NCBI RefSeq assembly: GCF_964340395.1 | Contig: NC_135557.1 | Span: 8,249,209-8,313,208 of the forward strand | Length of the DNA stretch: 64,000 nt | Direction of reading: 5' to 3' | Source of the DNA: Glandiceps talaboti | Taxonomy: Eukaryota > Hemichordata > Enteropneusta > Spengelidae | In this document: one piece after another, positions 31,577 through 42,569 of the stretch | How positions within the stretch are numbered: the stretch's first letter is position 1 | How the letters are laid out: each line of letters begins with the position of its first letter | Program-made: the position numbers and the translations under genes | The notes under the pieces: generated by a model | Databases searched by the model: none | Seen by the model: only the letters and a program-made list of their open reading frames with translations | Told to the model about the DNA's origin: nothing

Positions 31577-34500
31577 ATGAAGAGAGCTGGTGAACCTGAA
31601 ATTGAAGATGAAGAAATTAAAAAACCTAAGGTTGAAGATGTTGCCATGGCAACGTAAGTATGAGGCAATTACCATTCCGTGAGTTGATATATACTGTACA
31701 TGTGCATGTAGTATCTGCATGTGCAGGCAATATCACCATGCAGGCAATAGTCGAGGGGTGAACAAATCATTTTGTGAACTGGTGGTCCCCGGACCAGTGC
31801 CTTAAAAAATCCAGTGGTCCTGCTGAAAGAATTAGTGGTCCCAGGTCCCGCTAATGTGAAACATTAAATCTTACCTATGAATCTGTATATTCAGATGACT
31901 TTTTAACAGTTATTAACAGTAATATACTGGTCCGACGGACCAGACACAGTAACATTTGTGTGGTCCACCCCAAAAAATTGCAGAACCAGTGGATTTGTTC
32001 ACCCCTATAGTCTATTTAAAGAAGGTTATGTGATCTGATTCTGACCAATGACAGCTTGTGTAAGAATAGTGATGTGTAATAATGGTTGTTCTTCCAGACA
32101 AGGAACACACACAGTGTGTGATACATTATTCAAAACTCAATACATTGCAAAAAGATGCAAAAAGTGTAAATAGTTTGTTATTGTACGTACAATAACAAAC
32201 ATTTTACACATTGTTTAATCTTTTGCAATTTATTGAGTTGCAAACATAGGCTTGGTATATGTTATTTCACATTATTTTTTCAAGTAGAAAAACATAGTGA
32301 AGCTGTTTTATCAAATAAAAATCCAAAATAAATGCCAAATTCTCATCCATATGCCCACTTTAATACATGTTACACACATTTTCAATTACACTTGCTTCCG
32401 CTAAACGGAAGAGTCAGGAAGGACAGGTTAAATTATCATGATGTTGCATACCCTTCTTTCTGTCCACACAACATTACAATATGTTTATAACACATTTTTG
32501 CAAGACACGGAGAACATCACAGTTGCTGTCCTAGCATGACATGATCACATGTGGTAATTTTTATGACTCCTTTTGCAGGACCCAGGAAAGCGTCACAGTC
32601 ACTGTGCCAGCAGGACAGAATATCATTACACAAATGATGGACATTGCAGAACCACTGACAACACTGAAAAAATTACTGGAAGTCAGACTACAGTGTAGTC
32701 TGGATGAACACGAAGTGTTTCTACAAAATACAGCACAGGTAAAAGATTATCTGTGTATTGTGTGAAGTAAAGGGCCACAAGTTGAGGGTAAAGTTTCTTA
32801 GGCGTAATTGCATGATATTTAAAAGATAGTCGCAGTATTCTACTTTGCTAAAATCATCACTTGCAATCCACCGGACTCAAACCAAGTATTAATATATAGC
32901 TCATAGAAATGATACAATTTATTTTTATTTATACAACTTATTATAACTTTACACTGAGGAGTTCAGTCTCTTTGAAATATTTTGTTAGAAGTGTATGGCT
33001 TATGGTATAATTTATTGTATGTATAGAAATTTTGTTGAGGAACCCGTACTATGCAAATTGCAATCAAATTTTCTAATAATGCCAGACGAGACTTACATTG
33101 CTACCAACCCTAGATGGGGTGGGTGGTCGTAGTAAAACTTGCCTAGATTTAGATTGTGATTGAAGGTTCCCTGCAAAATAGACAGATGGGGTATTGAGAT
33201 TCAGTACCGCACAACGTTATATTGGAATGGAGTCATGGTAGGTGAATGGTTAGTGTGGCTGACTTGAAATCTGCAGGTTCAAGCCCTGTCGCTGTAATAT
33301 CTTTCTGAATGGCTAAAGTCATTGGTTTGAACCATGATTGTGCATCAATCAATCAACCCAGCTGTATAATTTGGGACCTATGGGAGAATAGAGGTTGCAA
33401 TGTGAATGCTTTAATCCTATGCACCAATGAAGGCTGCAGTTGATTGTATGCTCCCCAGGTAGTTGAGGAAGTATAAAGGGCTGTTATACCACCGTTGATC
33501 CTTGCCAGGGTAATAATTGTGGGTACTTTGACCTCTCAGGAGAAAAGGCATGTTACAAATGTGCATTATCTATTATTATCTGGCCGATAGAACCCTGATA
33601 AATTTGCTTTGTGGACTACATTGTATACCAGTATTATAAACTCTTTATGAACACAGTGTGCCTATCAGGTTGTAAATGTGTTGTGTTTTCATTACCAGCT
33701 TGACCATACCAAAAGTTTATTAGAACAAGGCGTGAGTGCTGAGGGCGCTGTTCAGTTCAGTTGTCAAATCATCTCATCACAAGGTATGTGTACTGAAGAT
33801 TTTATTGTAATAAGACAAATCATCTGTTGCTATATAAGTACCTGAGATGACTTGCACTGGTATGTACTCATACTAGTAGTATTACTACATATGTACCAGA
33901 GATCACTTACACTGGTATGTATGCATACTAGTAGTATTACTACACATGTACCAGAGATCACTTACACTGGTATGTACACATATACTAGTAGTATTACTAC
34001 ATATGTACCAGAGATTACTTGCACTGGTATGTACACATACTAGTAGTACCGGTATTACTACATGTACATACATTTATGTAACATAGATTACTTGCACTGG
34101 TGTGTACATACTAGTGGTATTCGCACTGCAGTGCAATACTGAAAATGTGAGTGCATACCTGCGTGCAGCGCAAAGGAGGACTTAATTTTTCATTTTACAT
34201 GAAAACGTGTGATCACAATGTAATTTGATAATGAGATTTCACATAATAATGGAATTGTTGTGTCAGATAACCATATGTAATAATAAGATAAGTTTTAACC
34301 ATATGCTGTGTTGATGCCCTGAATGTGGTTACTTAGGAGGGTATTTGCAGTCTTGCTTGCAATGTTTTCTGCTGCACAATGCTCATCATCATGAAAGTAC
34401 GACCACAGAGAACACTGCAAGCATTCATGCAAATACCCCAAGTATGCCACACTTGCATCTGTGTATCATGCGTTTCTGTCATATACTGTAAAAGATATCT

Positions 34501-37500
34501 GGTGTAAAACTTCGGTGATATTGCAGAAAGGGCTATGATATTTTGAAGCAATATTTTTCAATTGAATAAACAATTGAAAAGATCAAATGAAATAAAATCC
34601 TGACCTAGCTACCCTATTTTCTGAGGCCATGTTATCGGAAACTTAGAATTATTATTATTATTTTTGCCTTGTGTATTGAGCATGTCTTTTTAGCATAGCA
34701 TGTTAATAATTTACATCCAATGTACATATAATCTAAAAGTGATTTTACATCATACTTTTAATTGTGGCATTGTTTGTAATAATGTGCATGTATTTATTAA
34801 GGAGGTCCGCTACTTATGTTGTATCCATGGAAACCAAATATGTATAGAGTATAAATGCAATGAATTAGTTAAGAGGAATTTTACATATATCATAGTTGGT
34901 GATTTTCACACAGGTGTAAAACCACGTGTCAACATAGTGGACATCGTCAAACCAATAGTAGAACCAATAGAAGTTACCGTGGATACCACACCACAGCAAG
35001 GTAGGTTAACATTGTATGTTTGTCATTCTCAGTACACGGTCGTACTTACATGTATACCGTATAAGTTACCACCTTAAACAAAAAATACTAAAACTATACT
35101 GGGAAAAATATTGAATGTTCTTTATTGTCAGTCAGTCTTTTCCGTTTAAATGCCATTTGTTTGAAACACTGTTAACAGTGAGAACTGTTGACATCCTTCA
35201 CTTTGAGTGGCAGTAACACAAGTATGTTACTTACTAACTTAGCTTGTGTATCAGAAGCAAGTACAAGCTAAGATAACATCATCACACAATGCTTCAATTG
35301 CATTAAACTACTGCTGTCTGTACTAAGAACGGAATGTCATGCTAAAGAAAGCCATTTGACTATACAGTGGAGCGAGAGAACATAGAAAACGAGCCAACAT
35401 GTGTAGTGTCTAGATGTGTAGTGCATTGATATTATAGCATTTGAAATTATATGTGAATGAATGCACGATTGATCCATGTGAATGTTTGCAGCCACACTTT
35501 CATGAACGTTTGTATGACCACAGAGAATGCCACACGTAGACTGTCGACAGTTGCTCGCGCCTTTTTTTCCTACGTTTTATCTAAACTCTGATCCGGCGCT
35601 ACATTAGTATAATTGCAAACTGATATCTTCGGCCCTCGATATCAGTTTGCGATTAGACTAGTGTTGCGCCGGATCGGAGTTTAGATAAAACGTAGGGGAA
35701 AAAAGACGTGAGCGACTGTCGACAGTCTATGCCACACGCACTCATGCACATTGCACACGTGTCATGGGGCTCAGTCATTATTTGTTGCTATACATGTACA
35801 TATACATACACTTTATCAATGTCTGTTTTATTTTCCTTTGCAGTAGAAACCACACAAACAGTTGAAGCTGAAACAATCACAGATAAGGCAGTGCCATTGT
35901 CAGAAGAAAGTGATCATGTGACCAGGTGGATAGTTTGTAATAACTACAGACTAGAACAAGAAAAACTGGGAATCCCAATTGGTAAGTTATGTCATCTCAA
36001 TGCACACCAAATCTATAGAGCAATGATGAAATACAACTGTGGTAATCAAGGTTTTGGTTTACTAAGACAGAGACAAACTAAAACTATTGTTGATCAATGT
36101 GATAGATTACACAAGTGGGTGATAGTGGTTCTTCTGTTGTGCATATCTAATCACCCTGTGATCAAGATAGTGTAAGCATTGGAAGTCCCTAAACAGTGCA
36201 CTGCCAGTTTAGGGAACTAGCTTTCAGAGACGCCTCCCTACTGACAAAATAATTAGACAAATGTCCATTCAGTAGCTTGTCACTATTGTATCAGCATATT
36301 TTGCCAATAGTTTTAGTTTGTGTCTATCTTAAATTAAATATACTTGACTTTTTGTACACAGACCCCACAGAATGGACAACAGAACACACTATTCATTGGT
36401 TGAATTGGGCTAGTAAAGAATTCAGTACAGGTCTTACAGACGATGCAGAAACACTTAAACTTCCTGGCAAACAACTTTGTGAGATGCCCAGAGAAGAATT
36501 TGTTAAGAAATTACCACGACCAGGAGGAGATATCTTTTGGACACATTTAGAACTTCTTAGAAAATGTAAGTAGCCTAAGTACACATAAAAAATATTTGCA
36601 TTTCACAGATCAAATCCATCTATCAACCTACCTACTAGCTATATTTATCTATCTATCTATCTATCTATATCTATCTATCTAAACTCTATCTATCTATCTC
36701 TCTATCTATATATCTATCTATCTATATATCTATCTATCTATCTATATCTATCTATCTAAACTCTATCTATATATCTATCTATATATCTATCTAACTATCT
36801 ATCTATCTATCTAAACTCTACATGTAGCTATATTTTATCTATCAATTTATGTATCTAGCTATCTATCTATCTATCTGTCTATCTATCTATCTATCTAGAC
36901 TATCTATCTATCTATCTAAACTCTACATTTAGCTATATTTTATCTATCAATTTATGTATCTAGCTATCTGTCTATCTATCTATCTACCTATCTATCGATC
37001 TCTATCTAAACTCTATCTATGCTCTGTCTCTATCTACCTATTTATCTATCTATCTATACTCTATCTATACTGTCTATCTATCTGTCTATCTACATTGTAT
37101 CTACCTTCCTACCTTGCCTATTGTTTTATTCATTTATTTATTTATTTTCTCTTTGGGGGTTTTATTTTTGCCTTCCCTATAATGACCTATGATTCTTGAC
37201 TATCTCATGTATAATAATATTCACCATTTATTTCTGCAGCAACACAGACTGCATCAGTGTCAGTTGATGGTGGAGTAGGAGCAGAAGGTAGGCGATCAAA
37301 CTGTCTTCAGATAATTTATGCAAATTATAAATATAAAATACTGTCAATATGTTATCAAATTCCAAGTTGGATGTTGTCTGTACACTATGATCCAAGAGGC
37401 TGTAATGAAATCAACTAGGTAACCGAGGAAGAGATTGAGAAATACATTGTGCAACCATTGCAAATATGCCTAGCAACAAGACCATGCCCATAGCAACAGC

Positions 37501-39823
37501 CAAAGTGTGGCATATATTGCAAAGATAACGAGGGATTAATAGACAAATGAATAAAAATTAAAACAATGTATGTAAATGTGCCTAGCAACAAGACCACGCC
37601 CATAGCAACAAGACCATGATAGAAATGTACAACAAAAGTTAGACCCCATAAACTCACCTTGTGTCCCTTTAAGTGAGTAATTTTACAGGAGCTTAGCCTT
37701 CCCTTGATTAATCATTGGTAGGTGTGCAAGTTTATAACTTTTGGACTAAGATTTTGCTGACATTTAATCACTGTTTGTGTTTGTAGAAGCAGTAGGAGCA
37801 ACCACAAGTGTGGACACAATGACGGAAGGTATGGTCATCTATACTAGTATTATTAACAGTGATCTCACAAGTACTGACAACTCATTAATATTCATTCATG
37901 AATATTCATTATAAATTTTAGTCTCATTCGGGAGGAGTCTCTGAAAACGAGTTTAAGAGTTCCATGAAATTGCAGTGCTGTTTTGGGACTTCCAATGTTT
38001 ACACTATGTTGACCACAGGGTGATTAGAATTGTACAACAGAGGAAACGCTATCACCCACTTGTGTAATCTATCATATTGAAGAACAGTAGATTTGGTTTG
38101 GGTCTATCTTGAACTGAAGGCTGGATTACAACCTGTGTCGTATATGCCATTTCAATAATCTGTATTTACATTGTTTTGCTCTTTTTGTTGTAGTTGTAGC
38201 AAGTAAATTGATAGCACCTGCAGTGAAGACAATAGTATTACAGCCTCCTAACGCTAAAGTGAACAGATCTCCTAGTATAACAGGACAGGAAAGGACGTCA
38301 CCAGGCAACAGAACAGGTCAGTCTTGTAATAATTACAGAGTCAGGTATGGCTTTTGCAGATTAAGAATGTACAGTGCTAGGGTCTGACTGTGGGAGAGAC
38401 TTTAAACCATATTTCCAAGGTCCCTAAAACCTACATTTAGTCCATAAATGTTTTATCATATACCCAGTATCTCTTCCTAAGTACCGTTAATTCAATGGAG
38501 AGCACAGGAACTCATATAATCATTTTCCGTACCACACCCTGGTACAATTTGCACAAATATGGTAAGTGGCCCGCTGGCTGATATTCATTTGCTCAGTGTG
38601 TCAGTTTTTATTTTTTTCACAACGGTATCTTTATGATCATAAAATAATGACTATCAATTTATGTTGATATATGATTTAAAACATTTTTTGAAACTAGTTG
38701 ATTAAATACAATGACTTAATCATAATAATCATACACCCTGCACATTATTGAATCACATGTGGGTAAACATATTTGTGTAGCAGTAAACATAGTATGTTCC
38801 AATATATCCAATTAAATTGGTTTTGGGGTCCACATCCAAAAAATCCTCCTTCCCAATGAATCATGATTAATAAAATAGATCTCTAAATTGTCATACTAGT
38901 ATACAATGTCTAATTCTCGCTACCTGCAATACAGTTCTACACATCACTGTGGAGTCAAATGGAACGAAGTCGCGCAACAACGCGTTCTAATGTCGACAAC
39001 TACACTTCCGGTTGGCTATGCTAATACACAGGAATGTTTCTTTCCCATTTTCAGTTGTAGACATCTCTTGTAATTTTGCTCTGGAAAGATACTGTACATA
39101 TTTAAATTTCCCACCTCCATAATTATATGAGCTTAAAACTTGCGTTTATCTTATTTGTTACAAATTAAACTGTTTAGAAGAAACATTCACGTGTATTGAC
39201 ATAGGCGACCAGAAGTGTAGGTGTCGACAAATGCAAGCGCGGTCGCGAGACTGCGTTCCATTTGACTCCTTAGCGATGCATAGAATTGTATTGCAGATAG
39301 CGAGAATTATTGGTATTTTAACAATTTTAAGTGAATATATTGCCAGTTGTCTGATCTCCAAAATAATATCACCATTACAGTTAGTGCAGCTTTACGGACC
39401 TTGATATTCAGTTTTCTTTTATCAACTCTAATATTTTTTTCTGTTTCAGGTAACAATGGTCAGATTCAACTTTGGCAATTCTTACTGGAATTATTGACAG
39501 ACAAAGATTCCAGGGATTGTATATCGTGGGTCGGAGATAACGGAGAATTTAAACTTAACAATCCAGAACTTGTGGCTCAGAAATGGGGTGCAAGGAAGAA
39601 CAAACCCACAATGAATTATGAGAAACTTAGCCGTGCCTTAAGATACTATTACGATGGAGATATGATTGCCAAGGTCCATGGGAAGCGATTTGTGTACAAG
39701 TTTGTGTGTGATCTTCGAAGCCTTATGGGATATAATGCTGCAGAACTTAATAAACTAGTGACAGAGTGTGCTCAAAAACAACAGCAAGAGGCTGTGTTGA
39801 ACAGGATCAAATCTGGTAAATAA
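31577..39823 (+). CDS. GABPA: GA-binding protein alpha chain, ETS-family transcription factor (NRF-2 alpha)
   Basis: Ten coding exons: 31577-31653, 32579-32738, 33699-33783, 34914-35000, 35844-35981, 36362-36565, 37240-37287, 37787-37828, 38194-38316, 39450-39823. All phases agree, giving 445 residues (human 454). GABPA binds GGAA sites in nuclear promoters as a complex with the ankyrin protein GABPB. Residues about 45-115 form the N-terminal OST domain ([20 protein letters not shown] and VNIVDIVKP). About 183-251 is the Pointed domain ([23 protein letters not shown]). From 322 comes the ETS domain ([46 protein letters not shown]), almost identical to vertebrates. The following [15 protein letters not shown] segment is where GABPB contacts the protein in known structures. 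The C-terminal tail after this is shorter than in human. The ATG at 31577 is one base into its exon, so a 5' UTR exon must precede it (likely ending 29485). Confidence 0.97.
31753..32007. mobile_element. hAT-like MITE family G, copy 1
   Basis: Terminal inverted repeats AGGGGTGAACAAAT and ATTTGTTCACCCCT, with inner palindromic GGTCC blocks. It is flanked by TAGTC on both sides, a probable 5-bp target duplication. The CAGGGGTG-type end resembles hAT termini. It lies in the first coding intron of GABPA. Confidence 0.8.
32098..32363. mobile_element. Palindromic MITE, family A, copy 2 (left arm short)
   Basis: Central inverted repeat TTATTGTACGTACAATAACA with arms AACTCAATACATTGCAAAAA and TTTTGCAATTTATTGAGTTG. 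The right end TCTCATCCATATGCCCACTT matches copies 1 and 3. The outer part of the left arm is missing. Confidence 0.7.
33226..33585 (+). repeat. tRNA-derived SINE in a GABPA intron
   Basis: A tRNA-like head carries a good A box (TGGTTAGTGTGG) and B box (GGTTCAAGCCC). The anticodon arm GACTTGAAATC resembles tRNA-Ser(TGA). A non-tRNA body follows (GGGACCTATGGGAGAATAGA) with an ATT-type tail (TATCTATTATTATC). Reversed fragments of the body lie at 3476-3760 and 17640-18055. Confidence 0.75.
33840..34440. repeat. Dispersed repeat family D with four internal 60-bp tandem units
   Basis: Four units of about 60 bp (ATGTACCAGAGATCACTTAC, ACTGGTATGTAC, ACTAGTAGTATTACTACA) run from 33850 to 34090. The family D body follows (GTGGTATTCGCACTGCAGTG, then GAGGGTATTTGCAG). 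Confidence 0.65.
35537..35729. mobile_element. Foldback MULE-like MITE with 9-bp target duplication
   Basis: 193 bp with terminal inverted repeats of about 85 bp, beginning TAGACTGTCGACAGT and ending ACTGTCGACAGTCTA. The arms share TACGTTTTATCTAAACTC and ATCCGGCGC. The exact 9-bp direct repeat TGCCACACG flanks both sides (35528-35536 and 35730-35738). Long inverted repeats with 9-bp duplications are characteristic of Mutator-like elements. Confidence 0.88.
36080..36265 (+). repeat. Dispersed repeat family B, copy 2
   Basis: Shares ATGTGATAGATTACACAAGT and CACCCTGTGATCAAGATAGT with copy 1 (9790-9960). It lies in the intron just before the Pointed-domain exon of GABPA. Confidence 0.65.
36635..37105. 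repeat. (TCTA)n microsatellite with interruptions
   Basis: About 470 bp of CTAT tetramers broken by AAACTC, ACATGTAGCTATATTTTA and similar inserts. A block of about 110 bp is repeated (TATTTTATCTATCAATTTAT at 36830 and 36935). Confidence 0.95.
37915..38110 (-). repeat. Dispersed repeat family B, copy 3
   Basis: Reverse orientation of the family B sequence (plus strand: CACAGGGTGATTAGAATTGT, CACTTGTGTAATCTATCATA). It lies in the intron between GABPA exons 37787 and 38194. Confidence 0.65.
38911..39309. mobile_element. MITE family H with about 60-bp terminal inverted repeats
   Basis: Ends TAATTCTCGCTACCTGCAAT and ATTGCAGATAGCGAGAATTA. The arms also share GGAGTCAAATGGAACG with CGTTCCATTTGACTCC. 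It lies in the last GABPA intron, 140 bp before the ETS exon. It contains CACTTCCGGT at 39003-39012, a near-ideal GABP/ETS site on the minus strand (ACCGGAAGTG). Confidence 0.85.
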
Positions 39824-40507
39824 GCAAGGGAAAATTATTTGATTGATGTCAGTGAATGGACAAGAATTTCAAGAAACGAACATTCGTCAAGATACAATGA
39901 ATAACTTGAACAATGTCAACAAACAAACAAGTCCTGGGAGTAACCAGATCACTATCAACAAGTAAACAAGACCTAACGCAATCACTGTCAATGAATGGAC
40001 AAGACAGTCACATGGTGAATAAGTTGAAGTCATTTCTCAAGTAAACAAAACCACTATTTCAACAAAGAAGCCCTTCTCTGTGTATTCATACAGCAATGAG
40101 TAAATAAAATACATAACTTGTCCCCGATACATTTATCAAGATCAAAGCCAGCAAATAGACAAGACACAGATGGTGAATAACTTGAGATGAAAATCAATGA
40201 AAGGACAAGACACAGTGAATAACTTGAAGTCACTTCTCAAAGTGATCAATGTCACTAAATCCACAGAGAAGCCATTCTCGAACTATTCATCATGGGTAAA
40301 TTAAGAACAAATTTTGTCCCTGAAAGGAAAAGTCAAGCCAGGCACATTTCTGCTGTTAGTTTACTATTATCAACTGAATATGATTTTGCAGGAAACCCTT
40401 GGAGGAAATCTCCAAATGGCTGTACACCTGTCAAGTGCAGTAGGGCCTTTTCACAAGATTTCAAAGTTGAATAACTTACCAAGATACTATTTATTACCCA
40501 ATATCAC

Positions 40508-40925
40508 ATGTAAGTTTGATAGCAGTAATCAATACAAGTGCAGGGGTGAACAAATCATTTTGTGAACTGGTGGTCCCCGGACAAGTGCCTTAAAAAATCC
40601 AGTGGTCCTGCTGAAAGAATTAGTGGTCCAACATAGTTATTAACAGTAAGGTATTGGTCCAACGGACCAGACAAGGTAAAATTTGTGTGGTCCGCCCAAA
40701 AAAAATCACTAGTCCCGGACTCAGGACCAGTGGATTTGTTCACCCCTGAAGTATACTAAAGACAGAAATAAGTCCGTCTGGACTTTTGCTTTAAGTTGAT
40801 AGCAGTAATCAGTACAAGTGTACTAAAGGCAGAAATAAGTCTCACTGGACTTTTGCTTTAAGTTGATAGCAGTAATCAATACAAGTGTACTAACGGTAGG
40901 AATAAGTCTGACTGGACTTGACTTT
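40508..40925. repeat. S67 satellite units interrupted by a MITE
   Basis: Units with TTGATAGCAGTAATCAATAC and AAATAAGTC... TGGACTTTT match the 601-1580 array. A unit is split at AATACAAGTG by the family G element at 40542-40747, and resumes with AAGTATACTAAAG. Confidence 0.85.
40541..40748. mobile_element. hAT-like MITE family G, copy 2, inserted in a satellite unit
   Basis: CAGGGGTGAACAAAT at the left and ATTTGTTCACCCCTG at the right. It interrupts an S67 unit, with AAGTG before and AAGTA after, a 5-bp target duplication with one mismatch. It is the second copy of the element at 31753-32007. Confidence 0.85.
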
Positions 40926-42401
40926 TAAACAAACAAGCCACAGTCAACTGGTCATCAACAGATAGTAAGAGTATGAATTGTTTTTATAATGCATAATAAC
41001 TACTCTGTGAAAGTTTGATGTGAATTCATGAACCCTGTTATTACATTTGTATGGAATATACTGTTATCAATGGGATCAAAGCTGACAAGTACACTGCTAC
41101 ATGTAGACATCAACTGAAAGCAAGTTTATAAGTGAATAATACAGGCAATGCCACTGACATTGAAAGTTCTATTAAAATCATTCCAATTTTTCTACCAGAA
41201 TAGAAGTTAGAATATTAAAATTTTTAGAATAACTTGTACTTACTGAATTAAGTAAATTAGAAATTGCCTTGTGATATTTTCGCAAGCTATGTCATTGAAG
41301 TCAGTGCCCGATGTTTCTTGTTTTGGAAAGTTTTTTTTTGTTTTTTTGTTTTTGTTTTTGTTTTCATTTTCTAAATTCTAGTTTTTTTTTTGATTGTCAG
41401 AAGTAGAAATTTCTTTTGAAACATAGCGTAAGTTAATCAGAAAACCCGTTGCCGTTGTTGGATGGTGTTGACAATGTTGTCTTAATAGTCAGGATGCCAA
41501 CTTGGTATCAAATCATCTCTAACCTGTCTGGCTAAATGAGAAATGAAGTCAAAGTAGTTCATGTAAATGAGTAATGAGGAAACCCCAATTGTTAGAATGA
41601 TGTAAACAGTGTATAAATCAATCAATCAGTGAATTTATGAAGCGCCAGTTTCCACTACAATGTACATGTGTAGAGTTCAGAGGCATTGCACAGTTAGAAT
41701 GCTCTGGAGAACAGATATGTTTTTAAGTTCTTTTTGAAGGAGTTAGCTGTTGGTTTTGGCCTCTACATGTACACAACACCTGAAGTGTAATAATTTACAT
41801 CTAATTTACATCTAATTATGTAAGTTAAGCATGCAGTAACAGCTTTTAAGGGTGTAGCTAAAAGTAAAACAATTCATATATAAATTTAGGACAGACGGTT
41901 TAGTGAGTTGGCAAATTAACAATTCATGATATGGCCAGCATATATTGAGAGAGAGACAACTCTGTCGAGATCGTCCAACAACAGTAAGGATTCTAGACTG
42001 GAAACATTGTAGAGTACACTTTATCCACTATGTCAACTTTGTTTTCATTAGATTTGTGTTAGAATGAACGGATATCTTGCATTGCCATATTTATAACGAT
42101 TTATCAAGTATCTCGGATTTTGTTAGATGTTATTTTAACTTTTACAAGAATTTATCCTATTCCATTTAAGATTTTGTACCAAACCCAGCCGCAAGAGGGT
42201 GCTATAAATTGCCACGTCCTTGCACATGCTTAGGGACAATCACATAATGTTACACAACAAGCTCAATAAACCATATTTGCTGATTTAGTGCGACAGGGTC
42301 TGATGTCAGTACAATTGCTGAACTTCATTTTCACACTTCTAGCCAAATTTTTAACACTTTCAAGCCTTTGACAATAACAGTTCTGTATTTACTAACTGAA
42401 C

Positions 42402-42569
42402 TGCCCTCTAAGTCAACTTAACATGCCGCTGATGAATACAATTTCTAGTGATGCACCAACATTTGGTGTTTCCCTATCTCTTACTATGTGGTGACTCAAA
42501 AGAAATGTCAGTTTTTATCAGTTTGACTCAACAACAACAAAATTTGGCTATCATTAGAGGGAACAATGT
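42402..42569. mobile_element. MITE family F, copy 2
   Basis: Matches copies at 30779-30948 and 55859-56017 (TTTCTAGTGATGCACCAA; AAAATTTGGCTATCATTAGA). It lies in the GABPA 3' region. Confidence 0.65.
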
